DNA of 51,361 bases, taken from NCBI GenBank assembly GCA_041309605.1, contig JBFYZH010000030.1:1-51361 (forward strand), read 5' to 3'. The position numbers were made by a program, and so were the translations under genes. This stretch comes from JALOPX01 sp041309605. Lineage in GTDB: Bacteria > Krumholzibacteriota > Krumholzibacteriia > Krumholzibacteriales > Krumholzibacteriaceae. The notes beneath the pieces are model-generated. The model did not search any database, was not told the DNA's origin, and saw nothing but the letters and a program-made list of their open reading frames with translations. This document shows positions 24,831 to 33,697 of the stretch, piece after piece (within the stretch, counting starts at the first letter, position 1; every line of letters begins with the position of its first letter).

Positions 24831-26816
24831 ATGAGCAATGAGATCCTTTCCACGCTGTTGAACATTGCACCGTGGATAGGCGTCGCAGGCATGGTCCTGG
24901 CCGTTATCACCTACTTCAATATCAAACGCTATCCGGACGGCAGCGAGGTGATGAGGAAGATATCGGAAAAGATTCATCATGGCGCCTTCGTATTCCTGAA
25001 AAGGGAATATTCGATCATTTCGGTATTCATCGTCGTGGTATTCGTCGTGCTTACGTTTGCTCTGAGCGTTTATACGGCGATCGCGTTCCTGTTCGGGGCG
25101 CTGTGCTCCATGGGAGCCGGATTGCTCGGCATGGAGGCCGCGACCAGAAGCAGCGTCAGAGCCTGCCAGGGCGCAAAAGACGGCGGCATCGGGAAAGCTC
25201 TCATGATAGCCTTCCGTGGCGGTTCGGTCATGGGAATATCCGTGGCGGCCCTCGGAGTCGTCGGGCTTGGCTTCTATTTTCTTTTTACTAAAGATACCAA
25301 GATTATCAACGGTTTCGCCATGGGTGCGAGTTCGATCGCGCTTTTCGCCAGGGTGGGAGGCGGAGTCTACACAAAGAGCGCCGATGTCGGCGCGGACCTG
25401 GTTGGAAAGATCGAGGCCGGTATTCCGGAGGATGATCCGAGAAACCCGGGCGTCATCGCAGATAATGTCGGCGACAACGTCGGTGATACGGCGGGAATGG
25501 GCGCCGACCTTTTCGAAAGCTATGTCGGCTCGGTCGTCGCCACGATGGCGATAGCGGCGGCCATGACCGGTGTGGACAACTTCAGGTGGATGGCTCTTCC
25601 GATATTGCTTATCGCGGCCGGTCTGATAGCCTCGGTTATCGGGATATGGTCGATCGGACTTCTGAAAAAAGCCGGGCCCCAGTCGGCGCTCAGATACAGT
25701 GTCTGGATCAGCGGGCTTCTTTTCATAGCCGCATCGTATATCTGCGTGACGCAGATTGTCGGGACGATAAAGCCTTTCTGGGCGATCCTTTCAGGTATCA
25801 TAGCCGGCGTGCTGATTGGCGCTGAAAGTGAATTTTTTACGTCCGGTCCGCCGGTCAGGACGGTCGCCAGAGCAAGCGAGACCGGTCCCGCCACCACGAT
25901 CATCACAGGAATGGCAGTGGGGTTCGAGAGCACGATCATGCCGATCCTGACACTGGTTCTCGCAATGTACGTTTCATTCAACCTCGGCGGCGGGCTTTAC
26001 GGAATAGCCATTTCCGCCGTAGGGATGCTCGCGACGATCGGAATCGTCATGTCGACGGATTCTTACGGGCCGATCGCCGACAACGCCGGCGGGATAGCCG
26101 AGATGTCGAAGGCCGGTCCGGAGATCAGGAAGATCACCGATAAACTCGATTCGATAGGCAATACGACCGCGGCGATAGGAAAGGGATTCGCGATAGGTTC
26201 GGCGGCCCTCACCGCGCTCGCCCTTTTCAGCGCATACCAGCAGACCGTGGGACTCGAGATGATCAACCTTTCCTCGACAACCACGGTGATAGGGCTTTTT
26301 CTGGGAGCCTTGATGCCTTTCATGATAGCGGCGATGGCGATGAAGGGGGTCGGGCGCGCTGCAAACAAGATGGTCATCGAAATCCGAAGACAGTTCAGGG
26401 AGATCGTGGGGATTATGGAAGGTAAAGCCGAACCGGACACCGGCAGATGCATAGACATCGTGACAAAAGCGGCGCTCAGGGAGATGCTTCTTCCCGGTGT
26501 CCTGGCAGTTGCCGCCCCGCTTGCGATCGGGTTCATCATCGGCCCGGAGGCTCTCGGAGGATTTCTCGCCGGGGCGACGGCGACGGGAGTGCTTATGGGC
26601 ATATTCATGTCGAACGCCGGAGGCACGTGGGATAACGCGAAAAAGTGGATCGAGGAGGGTAACCTCGGCGGGAAGGGATCGCCGACTCACGCCGCCTCGG
26701 TTGTGGGCGACACCGTGGGAGATCCGTTCAAGGATACGTCGGGTCCCAGTATGAACATCCTGATCAAGCTGATGTCCGTCGTTTCCCTTGTTTTCGCTCC
26801 ACTACTGATAAGATAG
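24831..26816 (+). CDS. hppA: K+-dependent membrane-bound pyrophosphatase
   Basis: 661 residues from the ATG at 24831, which follows GAGGAGG; an upstream in-frame ATG at 24777 lacks a site. About 16 membrane segments. The PPi-binding signature DVGADLVGKIEAG and DNVGDNVGDTAGMGADLFESY are intact, as is GDTVGDPFKDTSGPS near the C-terminus. A447 and G450 in GNTTAAIGKG are the residues that mark K+-dependent enzymes (K+-independent ones have Lys and Thr). It couples pyrophosphate hydrolysis to H+ or Na+ export; I cannot tell which ion from sequence alone. Upstream DNA is AT-rich with TTGACT at 24734 and several TATAAA-like hexamers but no well-spaced pair. A strong terminator follows. Confidence 0.96.
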   Translation: MSNEILSTLLNIAPWIGVAGMVLAVITYFNIKRYPDGSEVMRKISEKIHHGAFVFLKREYSIISVFIVVVFVVLTFALSVYTAIAFLFGALCSMGAGLLGMEAATRSSVRACQGAKDGGIGKALMIAFRGGSVMGISVAALGVVGLGFYFLFTKDTKIINGFAMGASSIALFARVGGGVYTKSADVGADLVGKIEAGIPEDDPRNPGVIADNVGDNVGDTAGMGADLFESYVGSVVATMAIAAAMTGVDNFRWMALPILLIAAGLIASVIGIWSIGLLKKAGPQSALRYSVWISGLLFIAASYICVTQIVGTIKPFWAILSGIIAGVLIGAESEFFTSGPPVRTVARASETGPATTIITGMAVGFESTIMPILTLVLAMYVSFNLGGGLYGIAISAVGMLATIGIVMSTDSYGPIADNAGGIAEMSKAGPEIRKITDKLDSIGNTTAAIGKGFAIGSAALTALALFSAYQQTVGLEMINLSSTTTVIGLFLGALMPFMIAAMAMKGVGRAANKMVIEIRRQFREIVGIMEGKAEPDTGRCIDIVTKAALREMLLPGVLAVAAPLAIGFIIGPEALGGFLAGATATGVLMGIFMSNAGGTWDNAKKWIEEGNLGGKGSPTHAASVVGDTVGDPFKDTSGPSMNILIKLMSVVSLVFAPLLIR

Positions 26817-26850
26817 CGGGCTCGATGCGTTCAATTTGACGGTTATCGTT

Positions 26851-26885
26851 AATCCCCGGCCGGGATGGCCGGGGATTTTCTGTTT
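26851..26885 (+). terminator. Intrinsic terminator of hppA
   Basis: Perfect 11-base stem AATCCCCGGCC/GGCCGGGGATT (26851-26877) with a 5-base loop, followed by TTCTGTTTT. Confidence 0.9.
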
Positions 26886-27005
26886 TACGCAATACCCATT
26901 CTGTTTTATTATCATGCATGTACTTTGTTTCATCTTGACCTGTCGACCTGTGACCGGCCGATTTCCGGAAGAAAGAATAGCCGCACGCAGCGAAGGGACA
27001 TGGGC

Positions 27006-28094
27006 ATGGCGCTGAACGTCGGGATAACGGGTCTTCCAAATGTCGGCAAATCGACGCTTTTGAACGCACTCGCACAGGCAGGCGCAGAGGCTTCCAATTA
27101 CCCGTTCTGCACGATTGACTGCAACAGGGGAGTCGTGGCCGTGCCGGATACCAGGCTGGAAGAACTCGCCGTTATCCTTAAGCCTGACGAGGTTATTCCC
27201 AGCCATATCACATACATAGACATCGCGGGGCTGGTCGAGGGAGCGAGCAGGGGAGAAGGGCTTGGAAACAGGTTTCTTCACCATGTAAGGGAGGCGGACG
27301 TCCTTGCCCATGTGCTGAGGTGCTTCGAGGATACCAACGTAAGCCACGTCCACACCGGAATCGATCCTGTCGGGGACCTCGAGATCGTCGAAACGGAACT
27401 TTTTCTCGCAGATCTCGAAAGGGTCGAAAAATGGATAGAAAAGGAGAAGATAAAGGCCAAGGCGCTAAGGAAGGGTGAAAGAAGTGACCTGGAGTTCCTC
27501 GAGACGGTAAAGGGAAAAATCTCTCAGGGGGCGAAGGTCGGCCATGAAGGTTTGAACGAGCACGAGTCCGGTCTTCTGAAGGAACTGAGACTGCTCACCT
27601 CAAAACCCGTTATCATCGTTCTTAATTCGGGTGAAGAAGCTCCGAGAGGTGACAATGGCGCCTGCAAAGCCGCAGTGGATCATTTCGGCGGGAATTTCAC
27701 GATCGTGATATCGGCAAGACTTGAAAAGGAACTGGCCGAACTTCCCCCGGGCGAGAGGAAGGAATTCATGAGGGAGATGGGTGTTGACGCGCAGGCGAAG
27801 GAGAGGTTTATTGAAAAATGCCACGATCTCCTGGGGTTGATAAGATACTATACGGCGGTAAATCTTAAACTTCAGGCATGGTCTGTGGCCGGTGGAACGA
27901 AAGCGCCCGCGGCGGCCGGTATGATACACGGCGACATGGAAAAGGGGTTCATCCGCGCAAGGGTGATGAGTTTCGAAGATCTGTCCAAGTACCGGTCCGA
28001 AAATGAAGTGCAGCATCGCGGCCTTCTGAGGACGGAGGGTCACGACTATGTGATCAGGGACGGGGACGTGGTACAGTACCTTTTCAAACTCTGA
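27006..28094 (+). CDS. ychF: YchF/Ola1-type ATPase of the Obg family
   Basis: 362 residues from the ATG at 27006, with AAGGGA (26992-26997) 8 bases upstream; the ATG at 27000 sits too close to that site. P-loop G9-LPNVGKST, switch element DIAGLVEGASRGEGLGN, and N207-SGE210 in place of the GTPase NKxD, the substitution that gives YchF its ATP preference. A coiled-coil region lies near residues 130-190, and the C-terminal TGS domain contains KAPAAAGMIHGDMEKGFIRA. YchF binds the ribosome and is linked to stress and redox responses. Size matches the family. It is the first of a possible three-gene unit with archease and RtcB (74-base gap). Confidence 0.97.
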   Translation: MALNVGITGLPNVGKSTLLNALAQAGAEASNYPFCTIDCNRGVVAVPDTRLEELAVILKPDEVIPSHITYIDIAGLVEGASRGEGLGNRFLHHVREADVLAHVLRCFEDTNVSHVHTGIDPVGDLEIVETELFLADLERVEKWIEKEKIKAKALRKGERSDLEFLETVKGKISQGAKVGHEGLNEHESGLLKELRLLTSKPVIIVLNSGEEAPRGDNGACKAAVDHFGGNFTIVISARLEKELAELPPGERKEFMREMGVDAQAKERFIEKCHDLLGLIRYYTAVNLKLQAWSVAGGTKAPAAAGMIHGDMEKGFIRARVMSFEDLSKYRSENEVQHRGLLRTEGHDYVIRDGDVVQYLFKL

Positions 28095-28168
28095 ACGACA
28101 CCGTTGATTCCGGTGTGGCCGGTCTTGGGGATCCTCGTGGTTGTCGGAATCGATCCGCCGCTAACGAT

Positions 28169-28612
28169 ATGAAACATTCACAAAGAGGACATGAGACCTT
28201 CGAACACACGGCCGATATGGGGATACGTGGATGGGGTCCCGACGAATCGGCCGCGATATGCGAGGCGGTTGCGGCCCTTTTCGAGCTGATGCGCGGAGCC
28301 GAAATGCCGGAACCGGATACCATGCTGGATCTGAAAATAGAGGCGGAATCACTAGAGGATCTTCTCGTTGAATTGCTCAACGAACTCATTTCGCTGGCGG
28401 ATCTGAGTGAAACGGTGTTTGTGCGGATTGTGCGCGAATCGCTCGAATTCGACGAAGGAAAATTCCGAATGAAGGTTGCAGTGTCCGGGAAAACGGGGGC
28501 GCGCGACGGCGACCGACCCGGGTCGGAAATCAAGGCGGCGGTCCGTTACGGAGCGACGGTGTCGCGCGGTCAAAGCGGTCTTTGGACGGCGAGCTGCGTC
28601 GTCGATGTGTGA
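28169..28612 (+). CDS. Archease, RtcB activator
   Basis: 147 residues from the ATG at 28169. No clear ribosome-binding site is seen, and an in-frame GTG at 28115 is an alternative. FEHTADMGIRGWG near the start matches the archease DHTADIGI signature with D changed to E. The C-terminal AAVRYGATV...CVVDV matches the metal-site strand and ends in the usual acidic position. Archease accelerates guanylylation of RtcB and broadens its nucleotide use. The gene lies 62 bases before rtcB on the same strand, the classical arrangement. Confidence 0.92.
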   Translation: MKHSQRGHETFEHTADMGIRGWGPDESAAICEAVAALFELMRGAEMPEPDTMLDLKIEAESLEDLLVELLNELISLADLSETVFVRIVRESLEFDEGKFRMKVAVSGKTGARDGDRPGSEIKAAVRYGATVSRGQSGLWTASCVVDV

Positions 28613-28674
28613 GTATTTTTATTTGAGGCGTCCCGCCGCTGGCGTTCATGAAAAAATGGGGAACAGGGTGTAGA

Positions 28675-30129
28675 ATGGGAAGAGTGAAGACAAGAAAGGT
28701 TGACGAATTCCTGTGGGAAATACCTGCCGAGGGCGCGATGCGCGTGCCTGGCCGCATCTATGCAGACGACATGTCGATGAAAATTCTCACGGAAGAAAGC
28801 GGATCGGTTCAGTGGGACGCCCTGATGCAGGTAAGGAACGTCGCGTGCCTTCCCGGGATACAGACCGCTTCGCTCGCGATGGCGGATATCCATCCGGGCT
28901 ATGGATTCCCGATAGGGGGAGTGGGGGCGTTCGATCTCGAAGAGGGGGTCGTCACGCTGGCCGGGGTGGGATTCGACATCAATTGCGGCGTCAGGACTAT
29001 GTTGATCGATATTCCCCTTGAAGAGATCGAGAAGAACAGGGATGCACTTGCCGATGAACTCTTTACATCCGTTCCGGCTGGGATAGGCTCGACCGGCTCT
29101 TTGAAATTGTCACGTAAAGATATCGACAGCGTCCTGACCGAGGGCGCGCGGTTTCCGCTTGAAAGGGGATATGGCGCCAGTGAAGACCTTGAATACATCG
29201 AGGAAAACGGCGTTGTTTCAGGCGCCGATCCATCGTGCGTCAGCGACAAGGCGAAGGAACGGCAGTTTAAACAGGTGGGAACGCTCGGTTCTGGGAACCA
29301 TTACCTTGAGATACAGTATGTCGAAGAGATATTCGACCGTCGCGCAGCGGAAATCTTCGGGCTTCGGGATGGATCGGTGGTGGTTAGCATACACACGGGA
29401 AGCAGGGCTCTCGGGCACCAGATAGGCACCGATTACCAGAAAATTCTCGCCGGGGCGAGCCGAAGATATGCACTTGCGGTTCCCGAGGCGGAGCTTGTTG
29501 CGGCGCCGATAAGAAGCGACGAAGGCAAAAGGTATATCGCCGCCGTGATGGCTGGTATAAATTGCGGATTCGCAAACAGGCAGGCTGTCTCAGGGATCGT
29601 GAGAAAGGTCTTCGAAAGACGATTCTCCCTGAGGACCGGCCAGATACGGAATCTTTACGAAGTCGGGCATAACAATCTTAAATTCGAGACACACGAGGTG
29701 AACGGAATAAAAAAGAAATTGCTCGTCCACCGCAAGGGAGCCACGAGGGCGTTCGCCGCCGGGATGCCCGGGGTACCTGAAAGGTACGTAATGGCCGGTA
29801 ACCCGGTTCTCGTCGGCGGGACGATGGGAACCGCTTCATGGATTCTTGTCGGTACTGAAAGGGGAATGAGAGAGACTTTTGGCAGCGCCGTCCACGGCGC
29901 CGGGCGCCTTAAATCGAGAAAAGGGGCCCTGAAGGAATACAGGGGGGACGATATCATCAGTAAACTTTCCGCCGGCGGGATCGTGCTCAGGGTTCACAGC
30001 AGGATGGGCGCCGCCGAAGAGGCGCCCGGAGCTTACAAGGATGTCGACCGCGTCGTCGCTATAATGGAGGGTGCGGGTGTAAACAGGAGGGTGGCAAGGC
30101 TCCGCCCGCTCATCTGCATCAAGGGTTGA
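28675..30129 (+). CDS. rtcB: RtcB 3'-phosphate RNA ligase
   Basis: 484 residues from the ATG at 28675, preceded by AGGGTG; an in-frame ATG at 28648 would add nine residues. All Mn2+ and guanylylation residues are present: C104 in GFDINCGVR, H209 in GSGNHYLE, H240 in SIHTGSR, H332 in EVGHNN, and H407 in SAVHGAGR as the GMP-accepting histidine. It joins 2',3'-cyclic or 3'-phosphate ends to 5'-OH RNA ends with GTP. With archease immediately upstream it forms an RNA repair pair; no rtcA or rtcR regulator is nearby. The substrate RNA in this organism is unknown. Confidence 0.97.
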   Translation: MGRVKTRKVDEFLWEIPAEGAMRVPGRIYADDMSMKILTEESGSVQWDALMQVRNVACLPGIQTASLAMADIHPGYGFPIGGVGAFDLEEGVVTLAGVGFDINCGVRTMLIDIPLEEIEKNRDALADELFTSVPAGIGSTGSLKLSRKDIDSVLTEGARFPLERGYGASEDLEYIEENGVVSGADPSCVSDKAKERQFKQVGTLGSGNHYLEIQYVEEIFDRRAAEIFGLRDGSVVVSIHTGSRALGHQIGTDYQKILAGASRRYALAVPEAELVAAPIRSDEGKRYIAAVMAGINCGFANRQAVSGIVRKVFERRFSLRTGQIRNLYEVGHNNLKFETHEVNGIKKKLLVHRKGATRAFAAGMPGVPERYVMAGNPVLVGGTMGTASWILVGTERGMRETFGSAVHGAGRLKSRKGALKEYRGDDIISKLSAGGIVLRVHSRMGAAEEAPGAYKDVDRVVAIMEGAGVNRRVARLRPLICIKG

Positions 30130-30165
30130 ACGAACCGATATATTGCGCCAGCGGGCATTCGCGGG

Positions 30166-30194
30166 TTTACAAAACGGCGAGCTGCTGTTAATAT
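30166..30194 (+). promoter_or_regulatory. Candidate promoter of the gamma-glutamyltransferase gene
   Basis: TTTACA (30166-30171), 17-base spacer, TAATAT (30189-30194). The -35 and first spacer bases (TTTACAAAA) are the same as in the promoter at 32862. Confidence 0.45.
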
Positions 30195-30255
30195 CCTTCG
30201 GGCGAAGGTGCTTCAAAAGTCTTAAGGCGTGAATTTAAAGCGGGATAATGACAGG

Positions 30256-32010
30256 ATGCGCAGCCCGAAATCCCGAAAGGCAGAGGCAGCAGTGCCAGAT
30301 CGAATCAGGATACCTCTCGTTGTTTTCTTATTCACTCTATGCATTTCATTTTCTCATTCCGCCGGGGTCGTCCGGAAGGGGGAAAAGGGTCTTTCAATCG
30401 CCTGTTCATCGGGCGGCATGGTTTCGACCGCATGCCCGGAAGCAACGGCAGTCGGAGTATCTGTTCTCGAATCCGGCGGGAATGCGGTGGACGCGGCGGT
30501 TGCGACAGGATTCGCGCTGGCAGTCACATATCCTGCGGCGGGAAACATCGGTGGCGGAGGTTTCCTGCTTGCCAGGTTGACCGACGGAAAGATTACTTTC
30601 GTCGATTTCAGGGAAAAGGCTCCTTCAGCCGCCTCCGAAACGATGTATCTCGATGAAAGAGGCGAAGTGATAGAGGGCGCGAGCACCCTGGGACACAGGT
30701 CGGCCGGCGTTCCGGGAACAGTTGCCGGTTTGTACAAGGCGTGGAAACTCCACGGTTCCATGTCGTGGGAAAAGCTCCTCGCACCCGCCATCAGGCTTGC
30801 CGGGGAGGGTTTTCCGATAAACTACGAACTCGCTCTTTCCCTCAGGAAACTGATGAAATATGACGCGCAGTATCCGGCCCTGAAAATGTTCTATCGCGAG
30901 AACGGAAGGCCTCTAGTGCCCGAGGATGTATTGATCCAGCCCCAGCTTGCCATGACCCTGACGATGATATCGTCAAAGGGACCGGATTCGTTCTACAGGG
31001 GCAGGATCGCATCCCTGATAGTCCAGGAGATGCGACGTGGAGGGGGATTGATCACTCTGGAGGATCTTCGCGATTACAGGGCCCTTGTAAGGGAACCGCT
31101 CGCGGGGACATACAGGGGATTCGACATCGTATCGGCGCCGCCGCCGAGTTCGGGCGGAGTGATTCTTCTGGAGATACTCAATATACTGGAGGGTTTCGAT
31201 CTCGGTGGCGAGGAACCCCTATCAGGACGGGTCGTTCACTGGATGGTGGAAGCCGAAAAAAGGGCCTATCGCGACAGGGCCCTTTATCTCGGGGATCCTG
31301 ATTTTACCGATGTGCCGGTTTCGAGGTTGACTTCGAAGAATTACGCGGAAAAGATGCGCGCCGGGATAGGCGATTCCGCGACTCCTTCCGCCAGGCTGGG
31401 GGCGGCGGTCTTAAGCGATCCTGAAAGCGAAGAGACCACTCATTATTCCATTGTCGATTCGGCGGGTAACGCCGTCGCGGTGACTGTAACCCTGAACAGC
31501 TCATATGGATCGAAGGTAATCGTCGGCGGAGCGGGATTTCTGCTCAATAACGAAATGGATGATTTCTCCATAAAACCCGGAGAGCCGAATATTTATGGAT
31601 TGACCGGGGGTAAGGCGAATTCGGTCCAGGCTCGCAAAAGGATGCTCAGTTCGATGACTCCGACGATCGTCCTGAAAGAAGGAAGGCCCGTTCTTGTGCT
31701 CGGAACTCCTGGAGGTTCCACAATAATCACCACGGTCGCCCAGATAATCGTAGATATAGTCGATTTCTGCATGAGTCCCTCGGACGCCGTCTCGACGGCG
31801 AGATTCCATCACCAGTGGCTGCCGGATCTGATATATTATGAAAAGGACGCTTTTCCGCGCGCACTCTTAGAAGAGCTCGGACGCAGAGGGCACATACTCG
31901 AGGCTCGGGAATCGATTGGCGACGCGCAGGTCATCATGATAAGGCAGGAAGAAACATGCGGAGTATCCGATCCTCGCGGGGGCGGAAGATCGATCGGTCA
32001 TGAAAAATGA
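30256..32010 (+). CDS. ggt: Gamma-glutamyltransferase (exported)
   Basis: 584 residues from the ATG at 30256; GTG 30229 is an in-frame alternative and neither site is strong. A hydrophobic signal segment (IPLVVFLFTLCISFSHS) lies near residues 20-37. Family blocks are intact: GGNAVDAAVATGFALAVTYP, GNIGGGGFLL, the autoprocessing site with T394 as the N-terminal nucleophile in EETTHYSIVD, NNEMDDFS, and the C-terminal SMTPTIVL and GTPGGSTIITT. The precursor should cleave before T394 into large and small subunits. It transfers or hydrolyses gamma-glutamyl groups of glutathione and peptides in the periplasm. The following small VCBS-like gene begins 22 bases later and probably shares the transcript. 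Confidence 0.95.
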   Translation: MRSPKSRKAEAAVPDRIRIPLVVFLFTLCISFSHSAGVVRKGEKGLSIACSSGGMVSTACPEATAVGVSVLESGGNAVDAAVATGFALAVTYPAAGNIGGGGFLLARLTDGKITFVDFREKAPSAASETMYLDERGEVIEGASTLGHRSAGVPGTVAGLYKAWKLHGSMSWEKLLAPAIRLAGEGFPINYELALSLRKLMKYDAQYPALKMFYRENGRPLVPEDVLIQPQLAMTLTMISSKGPDSFYRGRIASLIVQEMRRGGGLITLEDLRDYRALVREPLAGTYRGFDIVSAPPPSSGGVILLEILNILEGFDLGGEEPLSGRVVHWMVEAEKRAYRDRALYLGDPDFTDVPVSRLTSKNYAEKMRAGIGDSATPSARLGAAVLSDPESEETTHYSIVDSAGNAVAVTVTLNSSYGSKVIVGGAGFLLNNEMDDFSIKPGEPNIYGLTGGKANSVQARKRMLSSMTPTIVLKEGRPVLVLGTPGGSTIITTVAQIIVDIVDFCMSPSDAVSTARFHHQWLPDLIYYEKDAFPRALLEELGRRGHILEARESIGDAQVIMIRQEETCGVSDPRGGGRSIGHEK

Positions 32011-32032
32011 ACACCCCTGGAAGGGAGATGGA

Positions 32033-32809
32033 ATGATGAAAGGTTATGCGATCTTTACGGCGGTCGCGCTGGCCGTGATTTTTTTCGCGGGATATATCGA
32101 AGCGGCTGTTCCGGCGCAGATGGATCCCTATGAAATGCTGGAAGCGTTCGGAAGATTTCCTTTCGCCAGGATCATCCCGCTGGACGCTGATAATGCATGG
32201 GGAGTCATATATGCGGACGTTTATGGCAAGATATATCTTAAACGGTGGACGGAAGATGGCTGGAAGAGGGAGTGGGAACTGACGAATCTCAGCGCGAAGG
32301 TCCGAAGGTTTTTTATAAAGGATGTCGATGCTGACAGTAAGCCCGAAATCGTCATCGCAACGGTGGCGGGAAGACTCCTGATCTATTCGATGGACGGATA
32401 TGTCAATACCTGGGAAAATATCGAGGACGACTTTACGAGTATCGAGGCAATAGAGATAGAGAACATCGATGCCGATCCTCAGATGGAATTCATACTGATC
32501 GCCGAGGGCACCTTGTACATCATAGATTCCACGGACAAGAGCCGCCAGTGGAAAAGCGAAAGAAAATTTGAAGCCTCGGAACTCGTTGTGGCAAATATGG
32601 ATACTGACGATCAGCTCGAAATCGTCCTTAATTCCGGGATCGTGATAGATAGCAAGTTTCACAACATTGAGCTCGAATGGGAGAAACCGTTCGGTGACCG
32701 GATTATGGTCTTCGATATGAACAATGACGGTCATCCCGAGGTGATAGGAGAATTTTCCGACTATTCGCTCAGAATTTTCGATGTATACTCCGAAAGGGAG
32801 GTCTGGTAA
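32033..32809 (+). CDS. Small secreted VCBS/FG-GAP-like protein
   Basis: 258 residues from the ATG at 32033, with AAGGGAG (32021-32027) 5 bases upstream (ATG 32036 would give 8). Signal peptide of about 24 residues ending GYIEAA. Four irregular blades carry DVDADSKPEIVI, NIDADPQMEFIL, NMDTDDQLEIVL and DMNNDGHPEVIG, the Asp-rich loop of VCBS/FG-GAP propellers. Four blades is fewer than a closed propeller usually has, so it may dimerise or cap another protein. The function is unknown. It sits directly after ggt. Confidence 0.78.
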   Translation: MMKGYAIFTAVALAVIFFAGYIEAAVPAQMDPYEMLEAFGRFPFARIIPLDADNAWGVIYADVYGKIYLKRWTEDGWKREWELTNLSAKVRRFFIKDVDADSKPEIVIATVAGRLLIYSMDGYVNTWENIEDDFTSIEAIEIENIDADPQMEFILIAEGTLYIIDSTDKSRQWKSERKFEASELVVANMDTDDQLEIVLNSGIVIDSKFHNIELEWEKPFGDRIMVFDMNNDGHPEVIGEFSDYSLRIFDVYSEREVW

Positions 32810-32861
32810 TCGGCTGCCGTGAATACAGATGTCTCGGGGAGATGATTTTAGTAAAAATAGT

Positions 32862-32890
32862 TTTACAAAACCCGGGTTTAATGGTACAAT
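32862..32890 (+). promoter_or_regulatory. Promoter with a palindrome in its spacer
   Basis: TTTACA (32862-32867), 17-base spacer, TACAAT (32885-32890). The spacer starts with the perfect 12-base palindrome AAACCCGGGTTT (32868-32879), a possible operator. Transcription from about 32897 would serve the two paralogous secreted proteins. Confidence 0.6.
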
Positions 32891-32963
32891 GCCGCGCGAA
32901 TAGAGTGGAGTCGGCAGGGGATTCCGACAATCCGGAAATCAATAACTTTTAAGGAGGGAAACA

Positions 32964-33668
32964 GTGAAAAGAAAGGTAATGTTTGTCGCGTTCGGGCTCT
33001 CCTTCCTGGTATTTTCCGCTTTAAATGTCTCCGCTACTCGAACGATGGAGTCATTTGCTCTGGACGGGGGAGGATCCTTCATGGATTCGCCGCCGGTTTG
33101 GAGCGGAAATATCACGGCGGGTTCGCTCAGTCCCGGTGTTTACTGGATCAGCATGGATGACGGCGGATGGCCCGCCGATAATCCCGGAACGCCGGAAAAC
33201 GAAAGATGGGATTTCATATTCAGCAATTATTTCACCTATGACGATACTCCTGGGAACGAAGGATGGGACGGCACATGGCCGTCAACCACTCCCGGGGACG
33301 ATTCTCCTCTGTGGCGCATGTACACGGACGCCGGCGACACGCTTGGAGGAATGACTTCGAGTTTCAGGATAGTCATACGGGATTACAACGGAAACGGGAT
33401 TCTCGAAGACAACGAATATGCCGAGAAAGCCTTTTCGATAGGGTTTATCTGCTACATTAATTTCAGTAAAGGTTGTTTCACGAGCTTCTGCGGGATGGGA
33501 AACTGCTCGGGTACCCTCGATATGATAGATGAATCGACGATGCAGGAAGAATTATATGTTCCTTCACCGATCTCGGCTTCTGGGATACTGAGTCTGAGGG
33601 ATACAAATTGCACGACAGCAGACGAATCTTCCAGCTGGGGTTCTATTAAAACGATCTACCAGGATTGA
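32964..33668 (+). CDS. Secreted protein of an unrecognised family (SPPV motif), paralogue A
   Basis: 234 residues; ATG preceded by AAGGAGGG. Signal peptide of about 24 residues ending NVSA. The early mature part holds SPPVWSGNI, followed by VYWISMDDGGWP and RWDFIFSNYFTYD. A later acidic loop DYNGNGILEDNE resembles a calcium-binding site. The C-terminal half has five cysteines and ends NCTTADESSSWGSIK. The same landmarks appear in the next gene, so the two are tandem paralogues with about 40% identity in the best regions by eye. I recognise no known family. An extracellular or periplasmic role is inferred from the signal peptide alone. A short hairpin CCAGGA/TCCTGG spans the stop codon (33659-33677). 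Confidence 0.75.
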   Translation: MKRKVMFVAFGLSFLVFSALNVSATRTMESFALDGGGSFMDSPPVWSGNITAGSLSPGVYWISMDDGGWPADNPGTPENERWDFIFSNYFTYDDTPGNEGWDGTWPSTTPGDDSPLWRMYTDAGDTLGGMTSSFRIVIRDYNGNGILEDNEYAEKAFSIGFICYINFSKGCFTSFCGMGNCSGTLDMIDESTMQEELYVPSPISASGILSLRDTNCTTADESSSWGSIKTIYQD

Positions 33669-33697
33669 CTTTCCTGGAAGAAAGGAAGTGATTGTTG

